A stretch of DNA of 64,000 nucleotides from contig JBCBKP010000003.1 in the NCBI GenBank assembly GCA_038521625.1, forward strand, positions 124,001-188,000. The letters run 5' to 3'. The position numbers and the translations under genes were made by a program. This DNA comes from JBCBKP01 sp038521625. GTDB taxonomy: Bacteria; Planctomycetota; Phycisphaerae; Phycisphaerales; UBA1924. Under the pieces are notes generated by a model. That model did no database searches. It saw nothing but the letters and a program-made list of their open reading frames with translations, and was not told the DNA's origin. Positions 10,179 through 19,204 of this stretch are shown piece by piece (within the stretch, counting starts at the first letter, position 1; each line of letters begins with the position of its first letter).

Positions 10179-10826
10179 ATGCTGCTGACCGGCTATCCGA
10201 TCGTCGCGCCGCCGAAGCCGCCGGGCCATCTGGTCCGGTGGCTCGCGGCCGTTTCCGCGGTCTGCATGCTCGCCTCCGAGTTCATCACCGCCTCGGTGAC
10301 CGGCCACCGGTGGTGGGATACGACGGCGTACACGGCGAGCGATATCACCACCGATCTGGGCCGCTTCGCCTGGCTGGTTCCCGTGGGCGCTCTCACGGTC
10401 TACACGGCGAAGCGCAGCGCGCACATGCGCGGCATGCTCGGGGCGGCCTTCGCGATCTGGCTCGGCGGGATGGCCGGTCGATCGACGGCGTTTCTGCTGA
10501 TCGACCCGCTGGGTATCGGCACGCCGATCCCCGCCTGGGTTGCCTGGCGGGACTGGACGTCCCTCGCCGGTTGGCACGCGCTCGTTTCGCTCGGGCTCGC
10601 GCTCGCGGCGCGAACTGGTTTGGGGCTACTGCGCGAGTATGTCGTGCAGACCGGAGGGCTGTGCGGCCGCTGCGGCTACGAGTTATCGAGTATGACGCCG
10701 GGCGATCCGTGCGCCGAGTGCGGGCGTGCCGAGCCCGTGGCAACTGATCGCGGCGGGCGCCCGTGGCGGGGTCACGATCGAGTACGACGTCGGCGACCTC
10801 CTGGGCGGTCACGCCGTGCTCGTTAG
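10179..10826 (+). CDS. Membrane protein with C-terminal zinc ribbon, 3' end overrun into a repeat
   Basis: 215 residues from ATG 10179. Four hydrophobic segments lie at about 20-40, 65-80, 88-108 and 128-150, followed by a zinc ribbon at about 158-180 with CGRCGYE and CAECG. This arrangement of membrane helices plus CxxCGYxL...CxxCG ribbon is common in small planctomycete proteins of unknown role. After about residue 195 the frame enters the repeated DUF2262 tail in the wrong frame and becomes Arg-rich (DRVRRRRPPGRSRR), so the natural C-terminus has probably been replaced. The body of the protein looks intact. Confidence 0.6.
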   Translation: MLLTGYPIVAPPKPPGHLVRWLAAVSAVCMLASEFITASVTGHRWWDTTAYTASDITTDLGRFAWLVPVGALTVYTAKRSAHMRGMLGAAFAIWLGGMAGRSTAFLLIDPLGIGTPIPAWVAWRDWTSLAGWHALVSLGLALAARTGLGLLREYVVQTGGLCGRCGYELSSMTPGDPCAECGRAEPVATDRGGRPWRGHDRVRRRRPPGRSRRAR

Positions 10827-10872
10827 CGGGACGCTCGAGGACGGCCCGCGGGAGTGCACGATCGAGGGCTGA
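10763..10872 (+). repeat. Second copy of the DUF2262 gene 3' end (direct repeat of 9946-10054)
   Basis: About 105 bp repeats the end of the gene at 9449-10054 with only a few mismatches (for example GTTAGC for GTCAGC, GCCCGC for GCCCAC) and the same TGA. It has no coding body of its own: the open frame upstream in this phase does not encode the rest of a DUF2262 protein. Similarity continues more weakly for about 45 bp past the stop in both copies (10055-10100 and 10873-10918). Confidence 0.85.
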
Positions 10873-10924
10873 CGCGTTGTCGCGAATCTGGCGGCGCGTG
10901 TGCGCGAGAGGGAGGATTCGGGCA

Positions 10925-12250
10925 ATGGCGAAGCGAAAGAAAGAACCTGAGCTCTGGGAGCGGGCCGAGACCGAACTCGCCCCGCGTCTCAAGGAACTCG
11001 AACCGGTCGAGATGATCGTCTCCGTCCGCGAGGGCGGCATCAATACTTCGCCGATCGGTCCGCTCGGACGGGCCAACACGCTGCGAATCTCCGTCGAGAA
11101 GTTCCGGATCGCCGGCGGGCCGGTCCGCGAGCAGCCGATCGTCCTGGCGAAGGGCACCGGCTTCGTTGAGGGCGACAGCATCGGCAAGACGATCGACGGC
11201 GCGTTGCTGCTTCGAGTCACCGCCCGCATCGATGAGGGCGCGATCGCGTCGCACGCCTGGGGCCTGCTCGAAACGGTCGAAGAGGGCAACCCGATCGACG
11301 ACCTGCTGGAGCCGCGGATCTCCGAGGCGAAGCGCAGATGGGACGAGATGGAGAGTCGCTCTCGCAACGTCGGGGCCGAGCACGAGGCGCAACTCCGCGC
11401 CGAGTTCGCCGGCTGGCGCGAGGGCGAGCTGGAGGACGTGGCGATCCTTGTCGAGGAATCACACAGGCCCGCCGAAGAGGGCTACGCGGCCGACGTCGGT
11501 CTCGCGAGGCTGGGCACCGCGAAGGCGTTCGTCTGTGGCTCGGGGGAGGTCGAGAGGTCCGGTGCCGGGCTCGCGTGCGATCCCAAGCGGTCGGACGTCG
11601 GCGACGCGATCAGCACGCTGGGCGACGGGTCCATCGCGGATGTCCGTGCCCGCGTCGTTCGGGGCAGCAGGTACGGGCGGCCGGTGCTCATCATCGACGC
11701 GCTGGTCGCTCGCGAATCAGCCAACTCTGCGTTGCGTGCCGTTCGCGATCTCGTCGGGTCGATCGATAGAGTCGAGCATGCACAGTTCGGGACGCTGACG
11801 TGGGATCGGGATCACGAGTACTTCGAGTGCTCGGCCGATTGGTGCGGCAGCGAAGTCACGGTTTGGATCAGCAGCGACTCGCCGGATGATCCCGAGGATG
11901 ATCTCGCGTTCGCCGAGCGGCTTTGGGCGCGGGCCGAGGAGTGGGACAGGCAGGCACGCGATCTGGTCGTGCGCGAGGTGCTTGAACGGTTCAACGCGTG
12001 GGCTCGAGAAGACGCCGAGCTCGAGGGGCTGGACTTCACGGAGCTGACCGCCGAGCAGATTCGGGCAGCGCTGTCCCCGAGCATGCTCCAGATCGACCCG
12101 CGCGTGGCGGGGGTATCCGGAGCGATCGAGGTGCAGCTGGATTTCGACCTCGAGCTCGAAGAAGACGACTTCGACTACCTCGGCGGCCACAGCCTCGAGG
12201 CGTGCGGCTCGGTCGAGAACGGACCGGAGACGGTCATGATGCAGGGCTAG
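10925..12250 (+). CDS. DUF2262 domain protein (long form)
   Basis: 441 residues from ATG 10925, preceded by GGGAGGA at a good distance. Residues about 295-441 match DUF2262: FGTLTWDRDHEYFECSADW, a Glu/Asp-rich helical part (FAERLWARAEEWDRQARD), and the closing DYLGGHSLEACGSVENGP. The N-terminal 290 residues are acidic, without signal or membrane segments, and contain a beta-rich part (LEPVEMIVSVREGG). The C-terminal segment is a diverged relative of the repeated tails upstream, so three versions of the DUF2262 end lie within 2.8 kb. The stop overlaps by 4 bp the converging DUF3179 gene. The function of DUF2262 is unknown. Confidence 0.75.
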   Translation: MAKRKKEPELWERAETELAPRLKELEPVEMIVSVREGGINTSPIGPLGRANTLRISVEKFRIAGGPVREQPIVLAKGTGFVEGDSIGKTIDGALLLRVTARIDEGAIASHAWGLLETVEEGNPIDDLLEPRISEAKRRWDEMESRSRNVGAEHEAQLRAEFAGWREGELEDVAILVEESHRPAEEGYAADVGLARLGTAKAFVCGSGEVERSGAGLACDPKRSDVGDAISTLGDGSIADVRARVVRGSRYGRPVLIIDALVARESANSALRAVRDLVGSIDRVEHAQFGTLTWDRDHEYFECSADWCGSEVTVWISSDSPDDPEDDLAFAERLWARAEEWDRQARDLVVREVLERFNAWAREDAELEGLDFTELTAEQIRAALSPSMLQIDPRVAGVSGAIEVQLDFDLELEEDDFDYLGGHSLEACGSVENGPETVMMQG

Positions 12251-13713
12251 CGCACCAGCCGCACGTTCTCGAACGCCGAGCTCCAGCCGAACCAGAACGC
12301 ACGCTGGGCCGGCAGACGCTCCAGCGTGCGGCCGTCGTCCGACCGCAGCGCGGCCTCCGTGAGCGTCCAGGCCGCGCCATCATCCGATCTCGCGGTGGAG
12401 TCGCCGTCGTAGCCGGCGAAGGTCAGCCCGCCCGACTCGTAAACCCGGTTCGCGCCGCTGGCGTCGGTGAGCACCACGAACGCGCGCCCGGCGAGGCGGT
12501 CCTGGTAGACCGGGTTCGAGACCAGGAACGCCGTGTCGATCGCGAGCGTCTCGGCGGTCTCGGGATCACCATCCCACACCAGCCCCAGGACCTCCTGCTT
12601 GTTCAGCAGCCGGTCATCGACCTCGGGCACGCCGAACATCAGCTCGTCGGTGGCGAAGTACGCGGCGTACGCCGCGCCCTCGCGGTAGTCGCGGCTGTGG
12701 CCGGTGTCCGGGCTCAGCACCGTCGTCTCGGGATGCCGACGCCTCCACTCGCCCCAGGTGGTGGTGACGACGGCACGGCGCGGCAGCTCGATGGCCGGCT
12801 CGGCCTCGGCCAGCGGGCCGATCACGGGCACGCCCCAGAGCGTGTTCCACATGGACTTGGTCTCGCGGTCGTACATCAGCTTGTTCGAGCGGTACAGGAA
12901 GCCGCTGGTGCCGAGCGCGAACGAGCGCCCGTCCGCGAGCGTCGTCTCGTAGATGATCACCGTGCCGCAGAGCGTGCAGTAGACGCCCGCGACGTCGACG
13001 CCGCCGACGGTGTCGACGAACATCTCGTGCCAGGCGAGGATCCGCTTGGGGTACGCCCGGGCGTCTCCGTTGATCTCGATCCCGAAGACGACGTTCGTGT
13101 CCTCGAGGTAGGCGGCCTTGTCGGCGCTGATCATCCGCGGCCCGCGCAGCGGCGGGATGCCGTCCTGCGGGACGCCGCCCCAGCGGACCTCGTCGAGGCG
13201 GATCTCGGCGACGGGGTCGTCGTCGAAGTAGTCGCCGAAACGCGGGTCGATCCACTTGAAGACCGCGGACTTGTACGCCGCGTAGTCGGCGTCGGGCGCG
13301 TACTCGCGCGACCAGAGCCACCCGTACCAGGCGTTGGTGTCGACGCCGAACGAGACGCCCTCCCTGCGCTCCATGATCTCGACCAGCCGACGTCCGCCGG
13401 GCGACCGCAGCGCACCGATCACGCGGACGGCGTCCATCGCCTTCATCGCCGAGCCGGGGCCCCAGGTCGCCTCGACCTCGTCGAGCGCCCCCTCGACGCG
13501 CACGACGAGGGCGAGGAACGCGCGGGATCGCTCGTCCAGGCCCTCGAGTACCGCGGGGTCCGGGTAGACGTCCTCGAGCCGCTCCGAGGGCTCGCTCGGC
13601 GGCCGGGCCGGGCGCGAGTCCGTCGAATCGTCGGGCGAGCGCATGCCGGCGTCGCAGGCGGCCAGCATGATCAGCGACACCGAGAGCGTTGCGGCGGCGA
13701 GGCGTGGGCCCAT
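12247..13713 (-). CDS. DUF3179 domain lipoprotein
   Basis: 488 residues starting MGPRLAAAT with a lipobox LAAC at residues 17-20, so it is predicted to be lipid-anchored outside the cytoplasmic membrane. The DUF3179 core spans about 165-440, with ARAYPKRILAWHEMFVD and the invariant VYCTLCGTVIIY (paired Cys), followed by SGFLYRSNKLMYDRET and WNTLWG. Family members are widespread in halophiles, planctomycetes and marine bacteria; the CxxC suggests redox or metal binding, but no activity is established. The tRNA-Leu gene lies upstream on the opposite strand. Confidence 0.9.
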   Translation of the reverse strand: MGPRLAAATLSVSLIMLAACDAGMRSPDDSTDSRPARPPSEPSERLEDVYPDPAVLEGLDERSRAFLALVVRVEGALDEVEATWGPGSAMKAMDAVRVIGALRSPGGRRLVEIMERREGVSFGVDTNAWYGWLWSREYAPDADYAAYKSAVFKWIDPRFGDYFDDDPVAEIRLDEVRWGGVPQDGIPPLRGPRMISADKAAYLEDTNVVFGIEINGDARAYPKRILAWHEMFVDTVGGVDVAGVYCTLCGTVIIYETTLADGRSFALGTSGFLYRSNKLMYDRETKSMWNTLWGVPVIGPLAEAEPAIELPRRAVVTTTWGEWRRRHPETTVLSPDTGHSRDYREGAAYAAYFATDELMFGVPEVDDRLLNKQEVLGLVWDGDPETAETLAIDTAFLVSNPVYQDRLAGRAFVVLTDASGANRVYESGGLTFAGYDGDSTARSDDGAAWTLTEAALRSDDGRTLERLPAQRAFWFGWSSAFENVRLVR

Positions 13714-13826
13714 GCCGCGAGAGCACCGCGGCGGGACGCGCTATTCCCGTCGGCGCGGGCGCCGGGCTGCAGGTGGGTCGGCCGGTTGGCCGATCACCCC
13801 CGGCACGGCTAGAGTTGCGGCCGCAC

Positions 13827-13912
13827 GCGGATGTGGCGGAATTGGCAGACGCGCTAGGTTCAGGTCCTAGTGGGGGTAAAACCCCGTGGAGGTTCGAGCC
13901 CTCTCATCCGCA
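13827..13912 (+). tRNA. tRNA-Leu (anticodon CAG)
   Basis: An 86-nt class II tRNA. Acceptor stem 13827-13833 pairs with 13905-13911, discriminator A at 13912. The anticodon arm has stem CTAGG/CCTAG around loop TTCAGGT, giving anticodon CAG at 13861-13863, which reads CUG, a very frequent codon here. The long variable arm (GGGGG/CCCC) and the T arm GGTTCGAGCC are clear. CCA is not encoded. Confidence 0.97.
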
Positions 13913-13986
13913 TTGATCCCGCTCGGACGGCCCTCGCCCGGCCGGCGAGATCTGGGAGCTTTCTGAGTCCCGATCGAAAACAACGA

Positions 13987-14009
13987 CCGCCCGGCGTAGC
14001 GCCGGGCGG
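13987..14009 (-). terminator. Hairpin terminator of the helical lipoprotein gene
   Basis: A perfect 10-bp GC stem (13987-13996 with 14000-14009) with a 3-nt loop. On the minus strand it is followed by TCGTTGTTTT, so it fits a terminator about 45 nt after the stop of the gene at 14055-16808. On the plus strand there is no T tract after it, though it also lies after the tRNA. Confidence 0.65.
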
Positions 14010-14054
14010 CCGCGGTCGTCGATGCTGCCGTCCGGGGCGTTCGCCCCGTTCCGG

Positions 14055-16808
14055 TCAGTTGTCGAAATCGGTCGGGACGATCACGAACTGGTCGAGATCG
14101 GTGCCGGTGTTGCTGTTGCGGTAGATCGAGCGCGGGTCGCCGGCGTCCGGCAGCGGGGCCGGGTTGGCCAGGATGCTCGCCCAGTTCTGCTGCGCCGAGC
14201 GGTTGAACTGGTTGATCGCGCGGTCGAGCTTGGTCAGGGCCTCGCTCGACAGCTCCTTGTATGCGGCGGCCTCGGCGACGGCCTGGCGCGTGCGGGCGAT
14301 CTGGCGCTGGTTGTTCAGGTAGTTCTGCGCGAAGACGCGGTCGCGGTCGGAGACGGTGCTGGCGATGCGGGCCTCGAAGCGGGCCGCGACCTCGAGCTCC
14401 TTGGCGTCGGCGACGGCGCGCTGCTCCTCGGCGGTGGCGCGGGTGATCGCGGCGATGGCGTCGGCCTCGGCGCGGTTCACCAGGTCGGCGGCCTCGCGGA
14501 TCGCGAGCTCCGCCTCGGCGTCGGCCATCGCGCGCTCGACCATGGCGTTGTCGGCGAGCGTCTGCGACTCGTTCAGGTCGCGGAGATAGGCGACGTCGGC
14601 CTCGGCGCGGCGCCGCGAGGCGACGTGCTGGGCGGTCAACTCGCTGGCGTTCGCGACGGCGATGCGCTCGAAGGTGTCGGCCATGGCCAGCGACTCGTCG
14701 TAGTTGGCCTGGGCGACGGCGATGAACGTCGCGGCGGACTGCTCCATGCGGGCCAGCTCGTTCGCCAGGATCTCGCCCGTCGAGCGGACCTGCTCGCGGA
14801 GCTGCTGGACGAAGGCGCGCTGGCTCTGCTCCAGCGAATCGGCCTCGACCAAGAGCTGGCGGCTGGTGGCGGTGCCGCGACGCAGCGCGGCCTCGCGCTG
14901 GACGCGGAGGGCGGCGACCTGCGAGTCGCCGTTGCGGCGGGCCGACTCGGCCTGCGCGAACAGCTGGCGGACGCGGGCCTCGCTCTTCTTGGCGAGTGCC
15001 TCGGCGCCGGCGCGGAGCGAGGCGATCTTCGCCTCGGTCTGGCGGCGGTTCGACTCGGCGTTGACCAGGCCGCGGTTCAGCTGGGCGTCGGCCGCCGAGA
15101 CGATCGCGTCGGCCTTGGAGAACTGGTCGTGGACGGTCGCCTCGAACTTGCGCTCGTCGGCGTCGATGCGGGCGACCCAGGCGCGGTTCTGCGCGACCTT
15201 CTCCTCCCAGGCGGCCGTGAAGCTGGCCATCTGCTCGTCGCGGCCGGCCTCGGCCTCGACCTGCATCGAGTCGGCCTCGAGGCGGCGGGCCGACGCGCGG
15301 GCCAGCTCGATCTTGAACTGGGCGACGCGGTCGGCGTCGACGATGTCGGCCCGCTTGCTCGCACGCGAGAACTGCGGGTTCTTGCTGCCCGGCTGCGGAC
15401 GCGAGGCGTCCTGCTCGCGGACGAGGGTGACGTCGCCCTTCTTCTGCTGCTTGGCGATCTGCTGGTACAGCTTGGCCTGCAGCTGCAGGGCGTGGGCCTT
15501 GGCCTCGGCGCGGATGCGCTCGAGCTCGTCGCGGGCGATGGCGCGGTTCTGGGCCGCCTCCTCGCGCTGCGCACTGGCGCGGGACCGGATCTCGGCCTCG
15601 ACGAAGCGGGCACGCGCGGCGCCCTCGACGCCCTCGGCCTCAGCGCGGACCGCCGAGACCTCGGCGAGCTGGCGCTCGTACTCCGAGGCGACCCAGTCGG
15701 AGGCCTCGGCCAGCATCACGTCGGCCAGCTCCATGTCTTCCTCGGCGGCGGCGCGCCGACGCTCGACCTCGGCCTCGTAGCGGGTCCGGTCGGCGTCGGC
15801 CTCGCTGCGGAGCATGCTCGCGTTGGCGAGCGCCTCCTTGTGCGAGACCTCGGCGTCGGAGACCTCCAGGCGGTACTTCTCCTGGACGTTCTGCGCCTCG
15901 AGCGAGTTCGACTCGGCCAGCATGTCGCTGATCCGCGCCTTGCTCTGCTCCTCTAGCGTGCGGGCACGCTGGTTCATGTCGTTCGCGGCGGCGTCCGTCT
16001 GGTGGGCGACCGTCTCGATCTGCTGGTTCAGCTCGCGGACCGTCGCCTCGGTCTGGTTGGCGACCGCCTTGCCCTCGGCACGCAGGCCGATGACGCGCTC
16101 GCGGGCGCGCTCCTCGGTCAGCGACGCGGCGCGGGACATCTGCTCGATCTTGGCGCGGCCGCGCTGCTCGACGGCGTCACGTTCGGAGAGCATCCGCTCG
16201 TGCTCGGCGAGCGACTGCGACCACTCGGACTCGCCGGTGCTGCGCAGGCGCTCGACCTCGCGCTGCCACTCGAGCACCGTGGCGCTCAGGAACGCCTCGT
16301 CGCGGGCGACGTCGGCGTCGGCCGCGATCAGCCGCGCGTCGATCCGCTCGGCCGTCTCGATCCGGCGGGTGTTCTGGACCTCGCGGATCCGGTCGGCCTC
16401 GGCGAGGGCGGCGTCGTAGTCGCTGAAAGCCGCCTGGATGTCCGCGTCGGCGCTCGCCATCGACTCGCTGAAGTCCGCGTCGGCGCGGACGTCGGCGGAC
16501 TGGGCCGCGGCGCGACGGGCCTCGATCCGGGCCGTGCCCGACTGGGCCTCGGTCAGCCACCGGTCCGGCAGCGCGACCTGCTTGGCCTCCTCGTTGTAAA
16601 AGGTCTCGGTGTAGACGCCGCGCGTCTCCTCCGGATCCAGAACAACCGTCGAGCGGCTGTTGTTGTTGTTACCAAAGAACGAACCGCCCGCGAACGAACC
16701 ATCCGCCTGGCAACCCAGAAGCGTGCCGGCAACGGCCACGAGCATCGACGGGATGACGACGGGACGGACGACGCGGCCAGCAACGGCGTTGAGCGTGTCG
16801 GGCTGCAC
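14055..16808 (-). CDS. Very long alpha-helical (coiled-coil-like) lipoprotein
   Basis: 917 residues from a GTG at 16808, chosen because AAGGAG lies 7 nt upstream and because it gives a signal peptide with lipobox LLGC (about residues 31-34). After a short Asn/Ser linker, nearly the entire rest (about residues 65-880) is Ala/Glu/Arg/Asp-rich helix with repeated EADADR-, RAEAE- and AEAEA-like blocks and almost no Pro or Gly. One break lies near the middle (KKGDVTLVREQD, SRPQPGSKNP). The end (NPAPLPDAGDPRSIYRNS) is non-helical. Such a molecule could span or organise the periplasm, but no family is recognised. It has its own terminator and is transcribed divergently from the nuclease gene. Confidence 0.8.
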   Translation of the reverse strand: MQPDTLNAVAGRVVRPVVIPSMLVAVAGTLLGCQADGSFAGGSFFGNNNNSRSTVVLDPEETRGVYTETFYNEEAKQVALPDRWLTEAQSGTARIEARRAAAQSADVRADADFSESMASADADIQAAFSDYDAALAEADRIREVQNTRRIETAERIDARLIAADADVARDEAFLSATVLEWQREVERLRSTGESEWSQSLAEHERMLSERDAVEQRGRAKIEQMSRAASLTEERARERVIGLRAEGKAVANQTEATVRELNQQIETVAHQTDAAANDMNQRARTLEEQSKARISDMLAESNSLEAQNVQEKYRLEVSDAEVSHKEALANASMLRSEADADRTRYEAEVERRRAAAEEDMELADVMLAEASDWVASEYERQLAEVSAVRAEAEGVEGAARARFVEAEIRSRASAQREEAAQNRAIARDELERIRAEAKAHALQLQAKLYQQIAKQQKKGDVTLVREQDASRPQPGSKNPQFSRASKRADIVDADRVAQFKIELARASARRLEADSMQVEAEAGRDEQMASFTAAWEEKVAQNRAWVARIDADERKFEATVHDQFSKADAIVSAADAQLNRGLVNAESNRRQTEAKIASLRAGAEALAKKSEARVRQLFAQAESARRNGDSQVAALRVQREAALRRGTATSRQLLVEADSLEQSQRAFVQQLREQVRSTGEILANELARMEQSAATFIAVAQANYDESLAMADTFERIAVANASELTAQHVASRRRAEADVAYLRDLNESQTLADNAMVERAMADAEAELAIREAADLVNRAEADAIAAITRATAEEQRAVADAKELEVAARFEARIASTVSDRDRVFAQNYLNNQRQIARTRQAVAEAAAYKELSSEALTKLDRAINQFNRSAQQNWASILANPAPLPDAGDPRSIYRNSNTGTDLDQFVIVPTDFDN

Positions 16809-17037
16809 TTCGAGACTCCTTCGCGGTTCGGCAGTTCCATGGGGCCACGCGGCCCGGTGCTCCTTCGAGCGAGACGACCGCGTCATCCATCGACGGCCCC
16901 AGCCCCCCGGTGAAGCCGGCAGGACGCGCAGCCCCACCCACCGCGTATGCCGCGCACTCTCCAGCGATTACGCTGCCGGGAGCGGTCGCGCGGCCGCGCA
17001 AGGAACCCGTTCGGACCCAGCGGAGCGATTCGAAGCC

Positions 17038-18036
17038 GTGCCACTCCTTCTCGCGGGCATCGACGAAGCCGGTTACGGGCCGATGCTCGGGCCGCTGTGC
17101 GCGGCCGCCGCGCTGTTCCGTCTCGCGGACCAGACCCCGGGCGAACGCCCCCCAGACCTCTGGAAGGCGCTTTCAGAAGCCGTGTGCCGGAAGCCCCGGG
17201 ATGGCCGTTCTCGCATCGCGATCAACGACTCGAAGAAGCTCAAGCGCCCGAACAGCGCCAAGCGCGGTCATCCGCTCGAGCACCTCGAACGGGCGGTGCT
17301 CGCCGCGGTCGCGCAGTGCGATCACCCCGGTCCGATCACGACCGACGAGTCGCTGCTCGATGCGCTGCACGCGCGGACCGAGCCCCAGGTCTGGTACGCC
17401 GGGCGCCCGCTCGAGCTCCCGCTCGGTCGAACAGCGGAACAGCTCGCGGTCGACGCGGCCCGCCTCGCCGGCGCCTTGCAGCACGCCGGGATCGAGCTCG
17501 TCGGGCTCCGCTGCGTGATCGTCTGCGAGACCGAGTTCAATACCATCGTCGCTCGCAGCGGCAGCAAGGCCGACGCGACCGCATCAGCGATCCGGCGACT
17601 GCTTCACTGGTGCGCGGCCCGCGCCGTCGCCCCGGGCTCGGACCATCTCCGCGTGGTCTGCGATCGCCAGAGCGGCCGGTCCGACTACCGCCCGCTGCTC
17701 GAGGCCGCCCTGCCTGACTGGCCCGCGAGGCCGCCGCTCGCCAGCGACCGACGCGTCCGATACGAGCTCGACACCGGGGCGGACGAGCGGATCGCCTCGG
17801 CGGCGATCTCGTTCGAGACCGAGAGCGAGGAGCGGCACCTCGCCGTCGCGCTGGCCAGCATGACCGCCAAGCTCGTCCGCGAGCTCTGCATGCTCCGGTT
17901 CAACCGGTACTGGGCCGGACGCATCCCCGAGATCAAGCCGACCGCCGGGTACGTCTCCGACGCCCGGCGATGGCTCGAGGACGCCGGCGGCCATTTGACC
18001 GACGACGAACGACGCGCTTTGGTCCGGATCGCATGA
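17038..18036 (+). CDS. RNase HII-like nuclease (divergent, long form)
   Basis: 332 residues from GTG 17038. The start of the RNase HII fold is clear: AGIDEAGYGPMLGPL carries the Asp9-Glu10 pair, followed by NDSKKL (family DSKKL) near residue 63, a later acidic CDRQSGRSDY near 205, and ASMTAKLVREL, equivalent to the ASIIAKVxRD helix. RNase HII removes ribonucleotides from DNA. At 332 residues it is far longer than typical RNase HII (about 200), with extra material between the conserved blocks, so it may be a planctomycete paralogue with altered function. The stop overlaps the ribD start by 4 nt (ATGA), implying translational coupling. A longer frame upstream exists but lies in the divergent promoter region. 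Confidence 0.7.
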   Translation: MPLLLAGIDEAGYGPMLGPLCAAAALFRLADQTPGERPPDLWKALSEAVCRKPRDGRSRIAINDSKKLKRPNSAKRGHPLEHLERAVLAAVAQCDHPGPITTDESLLDALHARTEPQVWYAGRPLELPLGRTAEQLAVDAARLAGALQHAGIELVGLRCVIVCETEFNTIVARSGSKADATASAIRRLLHWCAARAVAPGSDHLRVVCDRQSGRSDYRPLLEAALPDWPARPPLASDRRVRYELDTGADERIASAAISFETESEERHLAVALASMTAKLVRELCMLRFNRYWAGRIPEIKPTAGYVSDARRWLEDAGGHLTDDERRALVRIA

Positions 18037-19199
18037 CCGCCCACCCACCGCAGACCGGCCACGGCGACGACCGGCGATACCTGGACCTCGCCGCCAGGAT
18101 CGCGATCCGTGCCGAGGGCCTCGTCGAGCCCAACCCCCTGGTCGGGGCCGTGCTCGTGAAGGACGGCCGCACGATCGGCCTGGGCCATCACCGAGTCTTT
18201 GGCGGGCCGCACGCCGAGCGCGAGGCGCTGCAGAGCGCCCGAGACCACGGGCACGACCCCGCCGGGGGCACGATGTACGTCACCCTCGAGCCCTGCCGCC
18301 ACACGGGCAAGACCCCGCCGTGCGTCGACGCCCTCATCGAGGCCCGCGTCGCCCGCGTCGTGTACGCGCGCGCCGACCCGGGGCCGGAGAGCGGCGGTGG
18401 GGCCTCGGTCCTTCGAGACGCCGGGATCGAGTGCGTCCGAAGCGGCGCGTCCGAGGCCGCGGTCCGCATCAGCGACCCGTTCGTCCACCGGGTGCGGACC
18501 GGACGCCCCTGGGTCATCGCCAAGTGGGCCCAGACGATCGACGGGCGCATCGCGACCCGGACCGGGGAGAGCAAGTGGATCTCGGGCGACCGCAGCCGTG
18601 CCAGGGTGCATCGCCTGCGGGCCCGGGTCGACGCGATCCTGACCGGGCTTGGCACGGTCCGCGCCGACGACCCGATGCTGAACGCCCGGGGTGTCCGGAC
18701 GCTCCGCCGTCGGGCCGCCCGCGTTGTGATCGACCCCGAGCTCGAGATCGACCCGGGCTCCAGGCTCGTGCAGACCGCGTCGGACCATCCGACGGTCGTG
18801 GCGTGCTCCAAGGACCTGGTCGTCTCGGGCATCACCGATCGCGTGCGCACGCAGCTCGAAGCCGGCGGCGTCGAGATCATGGGGGTCCCCGAGGACCCGG
18901 ACCAGCCGGGCCGGCTCCGCCTGGAGATGTTGCTCCGCGCGCTCATGGAGCGGCGCGGCGTCTCGACGGTCCTGACCGAGGCCGGGGCCGGGCTGCTCGG
19001 GGCCTTGCTCGAGGCGGACCTGATCGACGAGGCGCTGGTCTACGTCGCGCCGATGCTCCTTGGCGACGATCGCGCCCTCGCCGCGGCCACCGGACGCATC
19101 GCCGAGCACCTGAGCGCGGGGCGGCGGCTCCGCCTGGTGCGGATCAAGCGCGTCGCCGACGACGTCGAGCTGGTGTACCGACGCGAGATGACGGACTGA
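18033..19199 (+). CDS. ribD: Bifunctional riboflavin biosynthesis protein RibD
   Basis: 388 residues. The N-terminal deaminase domain (about 15-155) has the zinc-binding HAE (His60-Glu62) and PCRHTGKTPPC (Cys88, Cys97). The C-terminal reductase domain (about 165-385) has KWAQTIDGRIAT, SKWISG and GTVRADDPML. Together they convert 2,5-diamino-6-ribosylamino-pyrimidinone phosphate to the 5-amino-6-ribitylamino-uracil phosphate in riboflavin synthesis. ATG 18033 overlaps the stop of the RNase HII-like gene. No other rib genes are nearby and I saw no FMN riboswitch upstream. The converging YgfZ-like gene ends 5 bp away. Confidence 0.95.
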   Translation: MTAHPPQTGHGDDRRYLDLAARIAIRAEGLVEPNPLVGAVLVKDGRTIGLGHHRVFGGPHAEREALQSARDHGHDPAGGTMYVTLEPCRHTGKTPPCVDALIEARVARVVYARADPGPESGGGASVLRDAGIECVRSGASEAAVRISDPFVHRVRTGRPWVIAKWAQTIDGRIATRTGESKWISGDRSRARVHRLRARVDAILTGLGTVRADDPMLNARGVRTLRRRAARVVIDPELEIDPGSRLVQTASDHPTVVACSKDLVVSGITDRVRTQLEAGGVEIMGVPEDPDQPGRLRLEMLLRALMERRGVSTVLTEAGAGLLGALLEADLIDEALVYVAPMLLGDDRALAAATGRIAEHLSAGRRLRLVRIKRVADDVELVYRREMTD

Positions 19200-19204
19200 G
19201 CGGT

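Noticed and set aside
9449..10872. Mobile element explanation for the repeats after recA
   Set aside because: No transposase, no terminal inverted repeats, no target-site duplication; the repeats are ends of genes, so duplication or recombination explains them better.
11998..13812. Plus-strand open frame of 604 codons opposite the DUF3179 gene
   Set aside because: Opposite a gene with clear lipobox and CTLCG motif; low-complexity composition and no ribosome-binding site.
14022..15956. Plus-strand frame of 644 codons opposite the helical lipoprotein gene
   Set aside because: Leu/Gly/Arg/Asp-rich shadow of the Ala/Glu/Arg codons on the other strand; no signal or domain.
18033..19199. FMN riboswitch before ribD
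   Set aside because: ribD starts inside the overlapping upstream gene with no room for the aptamer; nothing resembling it is seen.
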